This document shows, one piece after another, positions 20,541 through 33,112 of a stretch of 64,000 nucleotides of DNA. Location: NCBI GenBank assembly GCA_015680685.1, contig MNCI01006946.1, positions 177,224 through 241,223 on the forward strand, read 5' to 3'. This stretch comes from Gnetum montanum (taxonomy: Eukaryota; Streptophyta; Gnetopsida; Gnetales; Gnetaceae). How positions within the stretch are numbered: the stretch's first letter is position 1; the number at the start of each line of letters is the position of its first letter. The notes below the pieces were generated by a model. That model searched no databases. It was not told where the DNA came from and worked only from the letters and a program-made list of their open reading frames with translations. The translations under genes were made by a program, and so were the position numbers.

Positions 20541-21500
20541 TTTTGAATAACAAGAAGCTAGTAATTATCAATGCCAACCTAGACAAGGAACAAATAGGGA
20601 AACTACTGGATGTGCTCAACATATGGCCTACAACATTTACATGGTCTTATGATGAGGTCATAGGAATTGATCCACAAATTTACCAACACAGGATCTACAT
20701 TGATCATGTAATCAAACCAAAATGCCAACCCCAACAAAGACTTAATCCTAAACTCAAGGAGGTAGTCAAGTAAGAATTGGAAAAGTTGCTAAAGGTAGAA
20801 TTCACTTATTAAATTACAGAAAGTGAATGGGTAAGCCCTTTGGTGATAGTTCAAAAGAAGGAAGGAAAATGATACCTCTACATTGAATTCTAGTTGTTGA
20901 ATTTAGCCATGTTTAAGGATCATTTCCCATTACCATTTGTTGATAAAGTCCTGGACATAATTTTAGGACATGGATGCTATAGTTTTCTAGATGGGTACAA
21001 CAGATACAATCCATGGGGAATGTTTGCTTACAAATAGATTCCTTTTGGTTTGTGTAATGCGCTAGCAACCTTCTAGAGACTAGTTTGAAGCATCTTCCAA
21101 AAGTATATAGGTAATGATGTTGAAGTCTTCATGGATGATTTCTCCACATATGAGCTAGATTTCAAAAAATCCTTAGACCGATTGGAGCAAGTACTTAAAA
21201 GATGTGTTGGAACTAATGTAAAGCTAAATTTGCAGAAGAGCCATCTTATGGTCCAAGAAGGCATAGTACTAGGACTCAAAATATCCTAAATGGGTATAGA
21301 GGTAGATCCTAAGAAAATCAGAATCATCCAAAATATAACTCAAAGAATTTAGATAGTAAAAGATGTAAGATCCTTTTTGGGTCATATGGGACACTGCAAA
21401 AGATTTATTGAAAACTTCTCAAAAATAGCCAAATTATTGGTAGAACTCACAAAGAAGGATGCACCTTTTGAGTGGATTTAGTCATGTGAAGAGACATTCA
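20541..21500 (+). pseudogene. RE2 reverse transcriptase
   Basis: An open stretch (20543-20771) gives LVIINANLDKEQ, TFTWSYDEVIGIDP and HRIYIDH. The palm has LAMFKDHFPLPFVDKVLD, CYSFLDGYNRYN, WGMFAYK, PFGLCNA, and FMDDFS near 21128-21145. Between YNRYN and PWGMF about 15 residues present in RE3 are deleted without shifting the frame. It then reads LNLQKSHLMVQEGIVLG, VKDVRSFLGH and FIENFSKIAK. The frame is kept apart from single stops. Confidence 0.9.
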
Positions 21501-21940
21501 AAAATTTGAAACAGAAGTTAGTTGACACACCAATCCTTCAAGCTTTGTATTGGTCAAGGCCTTTTCATATCATGATTGATGCCTCTAACTATGCACTTAG
21601 TGTAGTATTGACACAACTTGATGATCAGAAGAGACTGTACTACATACACTATTTTAGTAGGAGCATCACTGGAGCATAACTAAACTACACCAAAACTGAA
21701 AAGTAGCTAATGGCCATGGTTTATGCACTTGAAAAATTCAGACATTATGTGCTTGATTATTAGATCTATGTCCACACAGACCATAGTGCCATCCAATTTT
21801 TAATGACCAAGCCAATGGTTAATGCTAGAGCGATAAAATGTCTTGTGATTCTTCAAGAGTTTGGCATCACAATGATTGATAAAAAAGGGATAGAAAATGT
21901 TGTAGTTGATCATTTATTAAGGTTGAAATGGGATGCAAAC
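21501..21940 (+). pseudogene. RE2 RNase H
   Basis: It reads FHIMIDASNYALSVVLTQLD, YYIHYFSRSITGA, YTKTEK, LMAMVYALEKFRHYVL, VHTDHSAIQFLMTKPM, CLVILQEFGITMIDKKG and NVVVDHLLRLKWD. The three catalytic acids in IDAS, TEK and TDHS are present. Stops lie near 21679, 21705 and 21762. Confidence 0.88.
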
Positions 21941-23280
21941 AACCTAGTAGAACCTTAATCAGACCAATTTCTTGATTAGGGCCTCTTCACTAGAATAGCA
22001 ATGGTTGTAAATTCAATAGAAAAACCATGGACTACAGAGTACCTCACATATCTCACCACATAAGAGCTTCCTATTAAATGAAATAGAAAAAAATGTGAAC
22101 AATTCCTTCACAAAGATAAACAATACATGGAAATAAATGGTAACCTATACAAGATTTGTGCACATGGGCTTGTTAGATGGTATGTACTTGATCATGACCA
22201 GAAAAGAGTGTTACAAGATGTTCATGAAGGTCCATGTGGTGGCCACTATGCAGGGTGTAGAACAACACTTAAATTACTAATGGTAGGCTACTTTTGGCCT
22301 ACTCTATTCAAAGATGCCCACACTTTTTCCCAATCATGTGAATGTTGCCAAAGAGATGGAGGAATTATGGCTAGATATGAAGGGCCACAACACTGGATAT
22401 AGTAGCTAGAGCCTTTGGATATTTGGGGAATTGATTTTATGATGCCCATTTAACTAATGTCAAATAGAAAATCATACATTATTGTGACTGTGGATTATTG
22501 TACAATGTGGATAGAGGTAGTAGTAATGAAGGACTGTACCACAAAAATAGCTACCAAGTTTTTTCAACAACATACGGTGAACTAATTTGGAGTACCTAGA
22601 ATGCTAATATTAGATAATGGGACCCACTTCACCAGTGCTACCTTCAAGAAACTCATGCAACAACTTAAGGTTAGCCATAAATTAACAACACTATATCATC
22701 AGTAAGAAAATGGTCAAGGTGAAGTTACTAACTGTGAAATTACTAGAATACTCATTAGGATGATTAGTAGGTTAAGACATGATTGGAGTATGAAATTAAA
22801 CGATGCTCTATGGACCTATAGAACATCCTAAAAATTACCTATTGGGTATACCCCATATGAGTTAGTCTATGGTAAATTGTCGACACTTTCAATCTAGGCA
22901 GAGCTTCACACTTTGGCTATTGCTAGTGAACTTGACCTGGATTTGAGTTTAGCACAAAAGAAACATTTAATGAATCTAAATATTTTAGATGAAAATAGAC
23001 AAGTAGCACTTATGGGTAGTGAAGTGCATAAGCACTACTCCAAAATTAGGCATGATTCATGAATAAGAAATCATACAACTAGGCTACAAGGTCCTCTATT
23101 ACAATCCTAGTCAATTACCCCACAAGGCTAAATTTCAGACACTTTGGAAGGGACCATACATAGTACATACCACTTATTCATCTACTACCTTACATATTCA
23201 TCACCCATCTAGCCCACATAAGCTTATCCTTGTCAATATCTAACAAGTCAAACCATACTATGAGTACTTAAAGGAATCTA
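21941..23280 (+). pseudogene. RE2 integrase
   Basis: This is the best kept integrase in the window. The zinc domain reads HEGPCGGHYAGCRTTLK and SCECCQRDG. The core has WGIDFMMPI (first Asp), LILDNGTHF (second Asp) and GQGEVTN (Glu), with 35 residues between second Asp and Glu, the D,D-35-E spacing. A stop lies five residues before the Glu. The C-terminal part has YTPYELVYGKL and SLAQKKHLMNLNILDENRQVA and then decays near 23060. The LTR ends TG..CA fit this enzyme class. Confidence 0.9.
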
Positions 23281-24790
23281 CGCAACCTACTCAGTAGTCT
23301 TCCACTTATTCTATCTTCCATTTCCCTGATCTTCATAATAGTCGTGGGAGTGTCCATTTAAAATCATAGGTACCTTATTGATTTTTCTTTTTTCTTTTTA
23401 CAATTATTTTCATTTTTCACATTTTTTTACATTTTTCTCATTCTTTTATACTTTTTCATTTTCTCAATTTTTCACATTTTTAAATATTTTTTAATGTTTT
23501 AACATTTTTCATTCTTTATAATTTTTCATAAGTCTTACCTTCTTGCCCATTTTTTATACTTTATTTCAAACCCTTTGTAAATAATTTTTGCTCAGTAATA
23601 AAACACATTTAGATGAAGGTAAAATGTAGCCCAATAAGATGAAGATTTCTCTATGTTATTAAGTCATAAGAGATTGATTATTTGCACAATGAGCCTACAT
23701 CATTCATCCATGCATTCCATTAATAATAGGTTCTTACCATGGCCATAATGATATTCTTTCCATCATCAAAATAAGAATACACTTGTGATCATTATGCTTG
23801 GACAGAAAAGTGAAAGAACCAAGGGGGAATGAAAAGGGTGTGACATCAAGGGGACTTATGGATTCTTTTTGGATTATTAATGTAAGTTCCATTGTGTTAC
23901 TAAGGTTGTATTATATCCTTGTAGATCTAATGAAAAATGGGAGTAAGAGTAAAATAAGTGCTATTGTAAAATGTTGACACAACTAGCAAATAAAAGATAT
24001 GTTACCAATGCCTGAAGGTAGGTAGCTTTTTAGAAATGTAAAAATAAAAATAAAGTACCATGAATAAACTCCTCCCTTAGACCAGATGCTAAGTGATGAT
24101 GCTCCTTTTAACATTGATAGTTTGACAATTGTAATTTCATGAGATGACATGATGTGATGTCACTAGATGTGGTCTAGACTCAGTTCAAATCTTGTACAGA
24201 AAGGCTAATGATTACCTTAACCACTAATAAAACACAAGAATTCATTATGCCTATGATACGACACCTCATACCCTAATTTTTGCAATCTCTTCTAAGCCCA
24301 TTTCATCTCACTGTTTGAAAAATCATAACTTATGATTTTATATAGCATAGTGTTATTTTCCTAATATTGTGGTACTAACATGTGTGTCTTGCTAAACAGG
24401 TATGCATTACATTCAACTCCTTAAGTGCCTAAGGACACTTCTAGGCATGGTTATAAAAGGGCATTAAGGGTTGGAGCCTACTTTGTGGAGGACCCACTTG
24501 TATAACTATTGTATCTTATACATGCCAAGTGATTCCACATCATCTTGAGCCTTCCAATTCCAATAAATAACAATAAATATTTCCCATATCATTCGCACGA
24601 TCCATTATAATAACATAACATTGTTGTCTTTCTCATCCATTCCATCAATAATTCATATTCTTTTATAGCCCAAGATTTATTAATCATATACTTTCAATGC
24701 TTATTTTTCACAACTAAAGCATCATCTCCATATCAAGACCCTTTCAACATGATGCATATCTTCCAACTATCCTATGGGATGCAATTTTTT
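23281..24790 (+). other. RE2 3' noncoding region
   Basis: No gene. It has a T-rich tract (23370-23560) with repeated tttttcacattttt units, the catccatgcattcc block near 23700, GGGTGTGACATCAAGGGGA at about 23836-23854 and TTTGTGGAGGACCCACT near 24483. These are the same blocks as in RE3, in the same order. Confidence 0.7.
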
Positions 24791-24814
24791 TTGAGAAAAA
24801 CATTTCAAAATTTT

Positions 24815-24922
24815 GATTTTTTCTATGATGACATCATATCTATGATATCGTAGGTACTTACGGTATCACATCTATGATGTTGCATTTATGATATCACACC
24901 CATAAAAACTATATATAGTATG
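24815..24922 (+). promoter_or_regulatory. RE2 internal promoter-like array upstream of ORF3
   Basis: Repeated motifs tctatgatgacatcat, tctatgatatcgtaggtac and tctatgatgttgc precede a TATA-like actatatatag at about 24909-24919. RE2's own 3' LTR U3 carries tctatgatgtcatagatac at 34610-34628, ahead of its TATA-like cctatataagc. The motif is thus that of RE2, not the gttgac type of RE3. Confidence 0.6.
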
Positions 24923-25093
24923 AGGGAGTTAGAAAAATTTTTTATATCTAAATTTTATTAGAAGGGAGTTATTGCCAATTTTTCTTTATTGCTAAGAGCT
25001 TTAACAATCCATCTTCTAACGTCCATAACTTGCTCATTATTGTCCCAATTTGCGTGATTTTTGAATCTACTTGATTTCAGAGTAATCACCTTA

Positions 25094-25142
25094 GTTGGGG
25101 GGGTGGGTGGGGGGGACAAGGTGGGAAAGGGATGGTGGGGAT
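25094..25142 (+). other. G-rich tract in RE2 ORF3 leader
   Basis: Plus-strand G runs (ggggggg, ggg, ggggggg, then ggg groups) lie at about 25097-25140, downstream of the position that aligns with the leader splice donor of RE6. It could form a G-quadruplex; RE3 has a shorter G run at the equivalent place. Confidence 0.5.
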
Positions 25143-25457
25143 GTTAGTAAGGGAAGTTTAAGTCAATTTTTTCAAAATTGCTAATAATTAGAAGGTATTA
25201 TAGGGGTAAATCTAAGAAAACATATTAATAATTTTTAAAGTAAATCACTCATGTTAAGGCTAAAAAAACTTTAAGAAGACTTCTAATTGATCATGTCACT
25301 CATTTAAAGTACTAATGGAGTTTTTATTGAAACATTTTCTAACTCTACAATCATAATGAACTAAGAACTTGATATAACTAAGGGTATGAGTAAGGTATCA
25401 AATTGTTGCTTATTTACGAGAATACTTTAGTAATTTTAAACCCTTGATTGATTGTAG

Positions 25458-27720
25458 ATGGTTCCAAAAAGAAAAGAAAAAGGGGAAATTCCACAACTGG
25501 TAAGCAAAATACCATGGGGTTGTGAAGAGGATAAGCAAGTGAGGAAAATCTACAAGCAAAATAAGGAGAACAGGAGGCACAATCCTTCAACATTGATCAA
25601 CAAACTCCTATCATAGAGCAATTTGCTTAAGAAAAAGTGGATGTTCCAGGCATGCCCATCTAGGGACAAAAGCTTACACTATTACCTGAATGCCCTCAGG
25701 GTATTAAGGAAAAATCCATCATGTCAACAGTCATTGTGGAACTCAACTTTGGTCCATTTTTGGAATTTTCTCTAGAAGCTGTTAAGGCCTAACTTTAGTC
25801 ATCTCTTTTGTGGCCTACTCTGACAAAAAATGGAGAGTGGTATCTTGGAGAAACACTCCAATTTTTGCAAAATCGAGAAGTTGATGCTACCATCAAGATT
25901 GAAGGAATCTCGGTATCTTACTTAGTTAAGGTAATTATAGAGGTATTGAATGTGCCTAATCAAGGAGCAAAGGTGGCACAGATATCAACTAGATTTGACA
26001 TAGACACTAGGAAGTTGTGGTTGTAGTGGGTGTATGGCAAGGAAGATAAAGAATATATTGAATTAACTATAGAAGAACAGATCTATTTTAAAATTGACAC
26101 TTATCACATGTTTCCTACTAAGAGATTGAATCAAATTTCTACATATGCAACTAGAGGGAGTGCAATATTAATGGGAAAATTCAATGCAAAAATCACTCAC
26201 CTCTACTTTACAAAAATAAAAAGCTAGTTCAAGGAGAAGAAGGCATGAAAATTAACACTTTCATTCTCATGCCTTATTTAGAAGTTATGTAAATGAGCTA
26301 GCATCCTAGGGTATACAAATGATGCATTAGGGAAGGCACATAATGCTTCCTATGCTAAAATGCTTAAGCTAGTGCCTCCTAATAAGGACCAATTAGAAGA
26401 ACAACTAGGCACTTATGAGACTACCTAAACCACAAGACAATAGCATCAACAACCACATGTTCCACCATTTCCACCACAAGATTACAAACCTTCAATGAGT
26501 CATCTACAGCAAATTGTAAAAACTATTAGTTGGGGAACAAGAGAAGAGGCTAATCTATTCAAAATTATTGATGATGTAGTTAGACCAACCATTCCAACCA
26601 ACCTTGCCAATGGAAAAATATCATTATAGTTAGAAGGAGAGGCCCAGCGGTCACAACAGATTTCCAAGAACACTACATCGTTCAAAGTGGTGCGTGAATT
26701 TGGAGAAGGAGCCATAGCTATGGTCATGCAGGACCATGATGTAGTAAGAGTTGCAAAAGTGATCAAAAATCACATCAAAGAATCATTTAATGTACCTATT
26801 ATACCACCAACTAATATTTCTAGAACCAGAGATGCTCAAATGATAGCTGGTACCTCTATGACTCCTGTAGAACATGAAGATGTGTTAGATAGACTATTGC
26901 AGATAGGACAAGTTATGATAGATCTCTTTAATATTTCTAGTGATGTCACTACAATATAATTTGAATTAATTGCCACCAAAGGAAAATTAATCATGGCCGA
27001 AACCAAGGTAGAGCATGCTAAGAATGAGCTTTGCCAATTACAAAAAGAGCTTGTAGCCCTAAGAACAAAAAGGAGATATCCAACTCAATTCATAGCACTA
27101 GATCAGATAGTAGAATTTAGGACTGAGCAGATCAATTTCCTCCTTAAGAATAATAAATCCATTGTAGATGAGAAAGAAAAGGTAATATAAAATGATTTAG
27201 TAGGCAAAGCCTAATCATATGCCCATGCCTTATAGGAATAAAACAAACAACTCACTGCAAACAACATGAGGTTGATCATAGTACAAAAGTAGAAAAATAT
27301 TCTAGAAGAAAGTATCCATTAGTTGAGAGAGCAACTAATGAGGGTTAACCAAGATATAAGCCACCTTGTAAGAGAAAACATAACCCTCTCTATGGAGGAG
27401 GTACGTGTCAATAGATAGAAATTAGCTATTGAAATTAGCGCATCGTAGAATGAGGCAAAGAAGAATGAGAGGCTCAAAGAACACTTCTGAGATCAAGTGG
27501 GCATGTACAAGTAGATAAATGAGAAAGAGATCTAGATGAAAAAGGCCAAAATTAATTCTATTGTAGTACAAAATCCTGATTGGCAACCCATCTTGGACAG
27601 CATGGCCTAGCATTATTAAGCGGAAGTGAAAAATAAAGACCTGTAGATAGTGGATTTGAAAGAATACATGGCATTAGCAAACCTCCATTATGCTAGTTTG
27701 GCCATGTTATAGCAAGTAGG
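25458..27720 (+). pseudogene. RE2 ORF3, 5' part
   Basis: It starts MVPKRKEKGEIP right after attgtag, a good splice acceptor. PKRK looks like a nuclear localisation signal. The globular part has ELNFGPFLEFSLEAV, EWYLGETLQFLQN, TIKIEGISVSYLVKVI, YHMFPTKRLNQISTYA and ILMGKFN (about 25735-26210). A proline-rich linker is near 26460, and coiled-coil segments such as VEHAKNELCQLQKELVALR are near 27005. RE4 cuts it at 27726. About twenty stops occur, most of them TAG. The protein is homologous to RE3 14175-17003 along its length. Confidence 0.75.
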
Positions 27721-27725
27721 CCTAG
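27721..27725 (+). repeat. left target-site duplication of RE4
   Basis: cctag, identical to 33927-33931. Confidence 0.9.
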
Positions 27726-28505
27726 TGATGAGCAGCGAGGCACCCCTACGCTCAACTATACAAATCACAAGCATTGATGCATGATTCGATGGAATTCTGT
27801 GGATAGGACTAGTTGTGGTATCTAGATCGTCATGCTCTAATTGCAATTCGCTGTCTTCCCACTTGGATTAGTGGTAGCTTTGTCATGTATGGCTTAGTCC
27901 AAAGTGAGGTATATGATTTTTATTATTTTACGTTTTATAAATTTGATCACCTACAACAAGAATGAAAGGTAAAGTAATACCTAGCTAGCCTAACACAAGT
28001 ATGAGTCCCACTTTCCTGGACACATCCTAAACACATATAGAACTGTTGGGCTACCAAATGTTAAGTGTTGTTGGGTTACCAAGCACTGTATGTATGCTTG
28101 AAGTGGTCATGCTTGTGTCCATTAATAACTAGAAATTAATTGCTTAATTGAAATGCATTAATGTAAAGTGCATTAAAGGAAATATTAATTTATTGTCAGT
28201 GCTACAAGGATTGTCAAAAGAGTTCATTTTTATTTCAATCACATTGCTATGCTCAGGTACATTAGTGTTCAAAAAAAGATTCATACACACTTAGACTTCT
28301 GCTATGGGCACTCAGAAAATATTCTAACTCTAGAGAAAAAAAACTGCAAGAGCTTCACTACTTTGACTGAAAAACTATGAAAAACTAAGCCAAATCGGGA
28401 GCCTAGGAACTATATTTATAGGCTAGCGTATAATCCCCAATGTTAGATACTCGATGCCACATCTAGGCTTTGATGTCAGAGCAAATGAAATAATGTGATT
28501 CATCA
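27726..28505 (-). repeat. RE4 3' LTR
   Basis: On the plus strand it starts TGATGAGC and ends GATTCATCA. The polypurine complement taacccca follows at 28506-28513. It matches 33113-33926 by eye at roughly 85 percent, with a few indels. The ggtaacc-type U5 array lies near 28045-28090. Confidence 0.9.
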
Positions 28506-30480
28506 TAACCCCATGACTGAATGAAAACTTGTCCTTGAGTGAAGAAGAGGAGGAACAAGTTACAAAATATTGGATAGGTATGGGATTATTGGCTGACATA
28601 CAAACTAACTTATATGGAACAAACAAAATCCGAGTGCCTAAGTGTATAGAGTTAAAATATTTACAAAATTAGGTGTTCATGATAAGAGAAGTGAACACCA
28701 TGGATAAAACTGACACCCAACGCCTCTTGGTAGCTGAAGAATGAGAGAGAAGAACCCACGATCATGAATGATCCTCATTGTGTGGTACTACCACATCATC
28801 CTTAGTGAAGATAGTCCTGCTTGTAGTCCATGCTTTCCACTACAATCACAACAAAATTGCAAATTAGTATGCCATATGTAACACAGAGTTGGTAAGTGCC
28901 TTATCTCATTGATGGTTATACTTATCTAGGTTGTGATTATGGTAGATTGATTCTTTTAGTAGTGTTAGCGGGAAGGCTGACAAATAGGGTAGAATAGATA
29001 AGCGGTCCATTAAATTTGAAAAAAGTTCAACACAACGTAGTATTTGAAGAGGATGTAAGAATTTACAATAATAAAAAGGAAAGTTCGCTAAAAAATGTTG
29101 TGAAGATGTGCATAATTGGATGTCATTGATGAGGTAAACAAAATAATTTGATTGTAAGAGTGTCTAAGGATAAAGAACTTAATTAATCCAACCAATAGCT
29201 ATGTAAGTGAGTCCTCCCCAAAGTAGGCATAGGCCTTACATGCCCTTGCACAACTTCAAACCAAAGAGTCTGTGGGCTTCGTGGATGATTAATGGTTATA
29301 GAAGGTTAAGTACAAAAACCCAAAAGAAACTAACTAAGAATTTCGACACATCAAACCAAGACATCAAATAGGAACATGAAACTGATGGTGAGGTGAAACA
29401 TGGAAAGCATAGATGGATGAGAGAGAGTGGAATGGAGTCCCTGATTAAGGTCACATGAAGTCCCTTGTGGATTTTGTGGTTAAATGACTTGATAGGATCC
29501 ATCATTACTCCAGACCAAAACCAACCTTGTTCAGTGACTTCGCATCGTCATTCCAAGACCAGTCCATCCCGCTAAGACACAAGAGTGCTCCCATAGAACA
29601 ACCATCATTCCTTATAAAAGAAGAAAAGAGAAGTAGGAAGTGAGGAAGGACCTTAGTTAGAGGGGACCTTCAGGCATGGGTAACATGTCTTTCTAGTTCC
29701 ATAACTAGTGCTTATAGCTCATTTATTTTGTCTAAGGGGTGTGCTTTGAATTTTCATTATTTTTTTTTGAAATGAGAACCACACCATGTAAAGAAATATG
29801 AATTTATTTTGTCTAAGCAATGTGCTTTGAATTCCCATTGTTTTTTTTTGATGAGAACCACACCATGCAAATACTTAGTCAACTTCCTATATTGGTTGAC
29901 ATGAAATAGTAGGAAGTCCATGAAAACACATATGCACCCAGGCAAATAGAAAGGCACAAAGAATATCAAATCCCCTTGAAGTCACACCTTGTTTAATCCT
30001 TTGAATCCTTTCCAATTTCAGAAACTACCAGAGTCACAAATTTGTTAAGGTTTTGTCAATGAAAAAGGGATTATATGTTTCCAGAACAAGGAAAACCATA
30101 GAGTTTGTGAATGGATGGATGCTATGGACTCATTGCTTGTTGCATGATGTCCTAATCATCTGTAACAAAATTCAAAGCCAGAATCTAGACACCAATAATC
30201 AAATAAAAAAATAGTACATACCATCATTAAGCAACGCATTACCACTATACTTGGCACTTATTAACAAAAAGTTAGAAAGTCACACCATAATAAAATAAAA
30301 GAAAATATGAAAGAAGGTGTAAAATATTGAAGAAATAGCAAATGTACCAACGTTGGTGTAAAACAAAAATTAGAAAAGATTAATAACATGAAAACAAAAA
30401 GATGTAAAATAAAGAATGTGTAAAATAAAAAGTTGTAAAACAAAAAAAAATGTGTAAAACAAAATGATGAAAAACACTTA
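28506..30480 (-). other. RE4 3' noncoding region
   Basis: No gene. Read on the minus strand it has the family order: tttgttttaca tract (about 30480-30390), a catccatcc block near 30125, AAGGTGTGACTTCAAGGGGA (29990-29971), a duplicated A-rich unit, and CTTTGGGGAGGACTCACT near 29210-29230. Between about 28515 and 29200 I see no recognisable block. Confidence 0.7.
29745..29880 (-). repeat. tandem duplication of A-rich 3' unit in RE4
   Basis: On the minus strand, catggtgtggttctcat, an A-rich run, then attcaaagcacat.cttagac occurs twice, near 29877-29810 and 29790-29735. Confidence 0.75.
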
Positions 30481-30499
30481 AGAATCCTAAAGATTAGAA

Positions 30500-32986
30500 T
30501 GGGGAGTGATCCCTATGACTGAACATTTGGCCGTGAAAAGGATTAATAAGTGGATAAATATGATCCATGCATGTATGAAACATTGGTAACCATCCATGCC
30601 CTAACCACTGGGTGTCTATTTGTGGTGTGGCGGCTAGGTAGAAAAATTGTTGATCACATACTTGATGGTTAAATGTATGGTGGATTAGGGTATGAGGTGT
30701 GTTAACGTTATGGATGGATGGCCCATGATTGCACCCTTGATCATGATATGGTATGCATGGATTTGTTTGTCTCCCTGCATTGTTAGATCCATTGTTCAGA
30801 TTCGAGCTTGGAGTAATGATGCATGGTGGTCCTTATGTATGATCAGAGGACAGTGGTGGTGAAAAGGGAGGCATTGCACTAGATTGGCATTGTGTTGGCT
30901 TGGATGATGTGATGGTTCCATGCATGGTTTGCTTTGACTTATGGCCTTTCCTCCAGAAGGGATGTTTCCTACGTTGTGGTTGAGACCCACTAGTGTTAGC
31001 ATGTCTATGCACATTCATAGCACAAGTGGCATTTGTTTGTTGATATTGTGGTGCGAAACCCTCCTGTGTCCTTGGTGGTGGCATATAATGAGGTGGAGTA
31101 TGAGGATATTGAGGGTAGGATGGATGGTAAGAGGTGCGAGGTGGTGATCCTTTAGGGGATGTCATGGGTTGATGGTACTCGGGAGAGTGGTAGTGGGAAT
31201 TTGAAGTAGAGGATGTAGAACTAGTTGGAGAAACATGGTGTTGAATATAATATCCATGTGATTTCAGTAGATAGGGTTGATTTGGTGGTGGGCTTCCCCA
31301 TGACTATGGTTTTTGCCACTGCAATTGATGACCGTGTTGAGGCTTGTAATAAGTCCCCCTAGGATGATATAAGTGGTTGTGGGACTGTTTATAATTACCT
31401 TGTGGGAGAGGAAATCTTCCAGGCATGTTCTTTTGCACAAAATTTAGATTTAAGACACCAATCCAATACTCTTGTAGATGTAACAAGACTAGGAAATGAC
31501 CCTTCAGATGGTCATATATGTAGATTTTGCATCCATTGTCTTCATCTGTAGTTGAGTCTATAGCCTCACTTTCGTCAGATACTTTTGTTGTTTTCCGAAA
31601 AGTGTTTCTAGCTATTTATTGGTTCTATATCCTTTGTTTATTGTGATTTCTTGGATTATTTTGCATGATCCTATCCTCGACTATCTCAATGAAAGTTGTA
31701 ACATTTTTACATATCCATTCAGACATCCTATTAAACTTTTCTTTAAGTTCATTAATAGACTTTTGTATTAGCAAGGTTTATTACGAGACCACCTTATTGA
31801 GAGTGGTTTCATTCTCCTTACCATAGATCTAGACCTCCTTCTATTGAAGAGTTGGGCCTCATTGGTATTTCTTGACATTCTCCCCTTTTCATATCTCTCC
31901 TTCTTCTTTTGCCACATGTTTGATCAGCTCTCAGATCCAATGGGCTTGGAGCTTGTATAATTGCCTTTGGGAATACATCCCAAGGGTTTTCCTTATTTCA
32001 TTACGAAGCCCATCTATGATGTGAAAAAGTTACCTTTCCTAAGAGAAACCATGGCCTGGGAAACTATTCAGTATGGCATAATATCTATCTAAGGCCATGT
32101 ACAAGGGTTCATGTTGTTCTTGCTTTCACTCTTAGATCTATCTCCTCAGGTTAGACACCCTCGAATAAGTTTGGTATTTCTTGTTAAAAAGTTCCATCAT
32201 TATGGACCATCGTCAAATTGAATTTGGTCTCAACAATCTATACCATACTTAGCTCTATCAATTAGTATCCTAGGAAAGAGCTTAAGATTTTTCCATTCAT
32301 TTTCAACATTGTAACAAATATAGGCATCTTGGAAGGCTTGTAGATGATGTTGTGGATCTAAATCATAGCCTCTTGGAAATTTAGAAATATTATTCATATC
32401 AAGCTTAGGTAGGTGACTCTCTTTGTGAGGCCTATGAGATGTCTTAATGGCCTCTATTATCTTCATCATTCTCTTAGTGGCTAAGAAGGTTCATCGTCAT
32501 CAAACAAGTTGTGATGAAAATCTCTATTTGGTTGATGGTAACGATTGGACTTGTGTTCATGTTGATGACTGTGAGTGTTTCTATGGGTCCAATTTTTACT
32601 TTTATTTTGACCTTTAGTGGAACTTTATCCCTATACATGCATTCATTTTTGTCAGAACTAGACATTGAGGGGGAAGAGGAAGATGACAAATTGAAAGAAT
32701 TTCCATGGCTTCTATGGTGTTCCTTAGGGTCCCTTGATTTATCGTTTCTTGATTTTGAGAAAGTCTTAGGCCTTGAGGCCTTCCCTAGCTTAGGACTTAC
32801 GTTGTCTCCTCCAAGATTGTCTACCTTAGGTGAATGTAGTCTTTGAGTGTCATCAAGGTGGTTATGATCATAAGAAACCTTGGCATAAGGTTGGTCACTC
32901 CAATTTTCTTCATCGTATATCTCATTATTTCTTCAATGAATGTGTTCACTATACAATGCCTAGTAACTTTCATGAGAGAGAGACAT
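30500..32986 (-). pseudogene. RE4 gag, degenerate
   Basis: A possible start MSLSHES is at 32986. The YAHPDEY-type N-terminal domain of the other copies is not recognisable. A Ser-rich part (SSSSSPSMSSSDKNE) is near 32680, and the core LPKLDMNNISKFPRGYDLD, HHLQAFQDAYICYN, LKLFPRILI is at about 32400-32245. The zinc knuckle position reads CKIYIYDHLKGHF (about 31535-31495), so two cysteines are lost. A Pro/His/Gln-rich tail (31165-30833) follows. The coding remnant ends near DTQWL (about 30610), after which 3' noncoding DNA begins. Several frameshifts. Confidence 0.75.
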
Positions 32987-33094
32987 TGTTATTGGTTTAT
33001 GGTGTGTGTGAGTTAATATTTTTCGAAAAGATATATTGTTAATGCCTTTACAGTTATCTTGTATAATATAACTAATCTAGATAACTAGTACCAT

Positions 33095-33111
33095 CCTTGG
33101 CAACAGTGCCA
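33095..33111 (-). promoter_or_regulatory. RE4 primer binding site, tRNA-Asp type
   Basis: On the minus strand, TGGCACTGTTGCCAAGG follows the LTR end; it matches the RE3 and RE7 sites with a few transitions. Confidence 0.7.
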
Positions 33112-33112
33112 A

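Noticed and set aside
32511-32846. 111-codon plus-strand open frame
   Set aside because: It is antisense to RE4 gag, whose Ser-rich region is recognisable on the minus strand.
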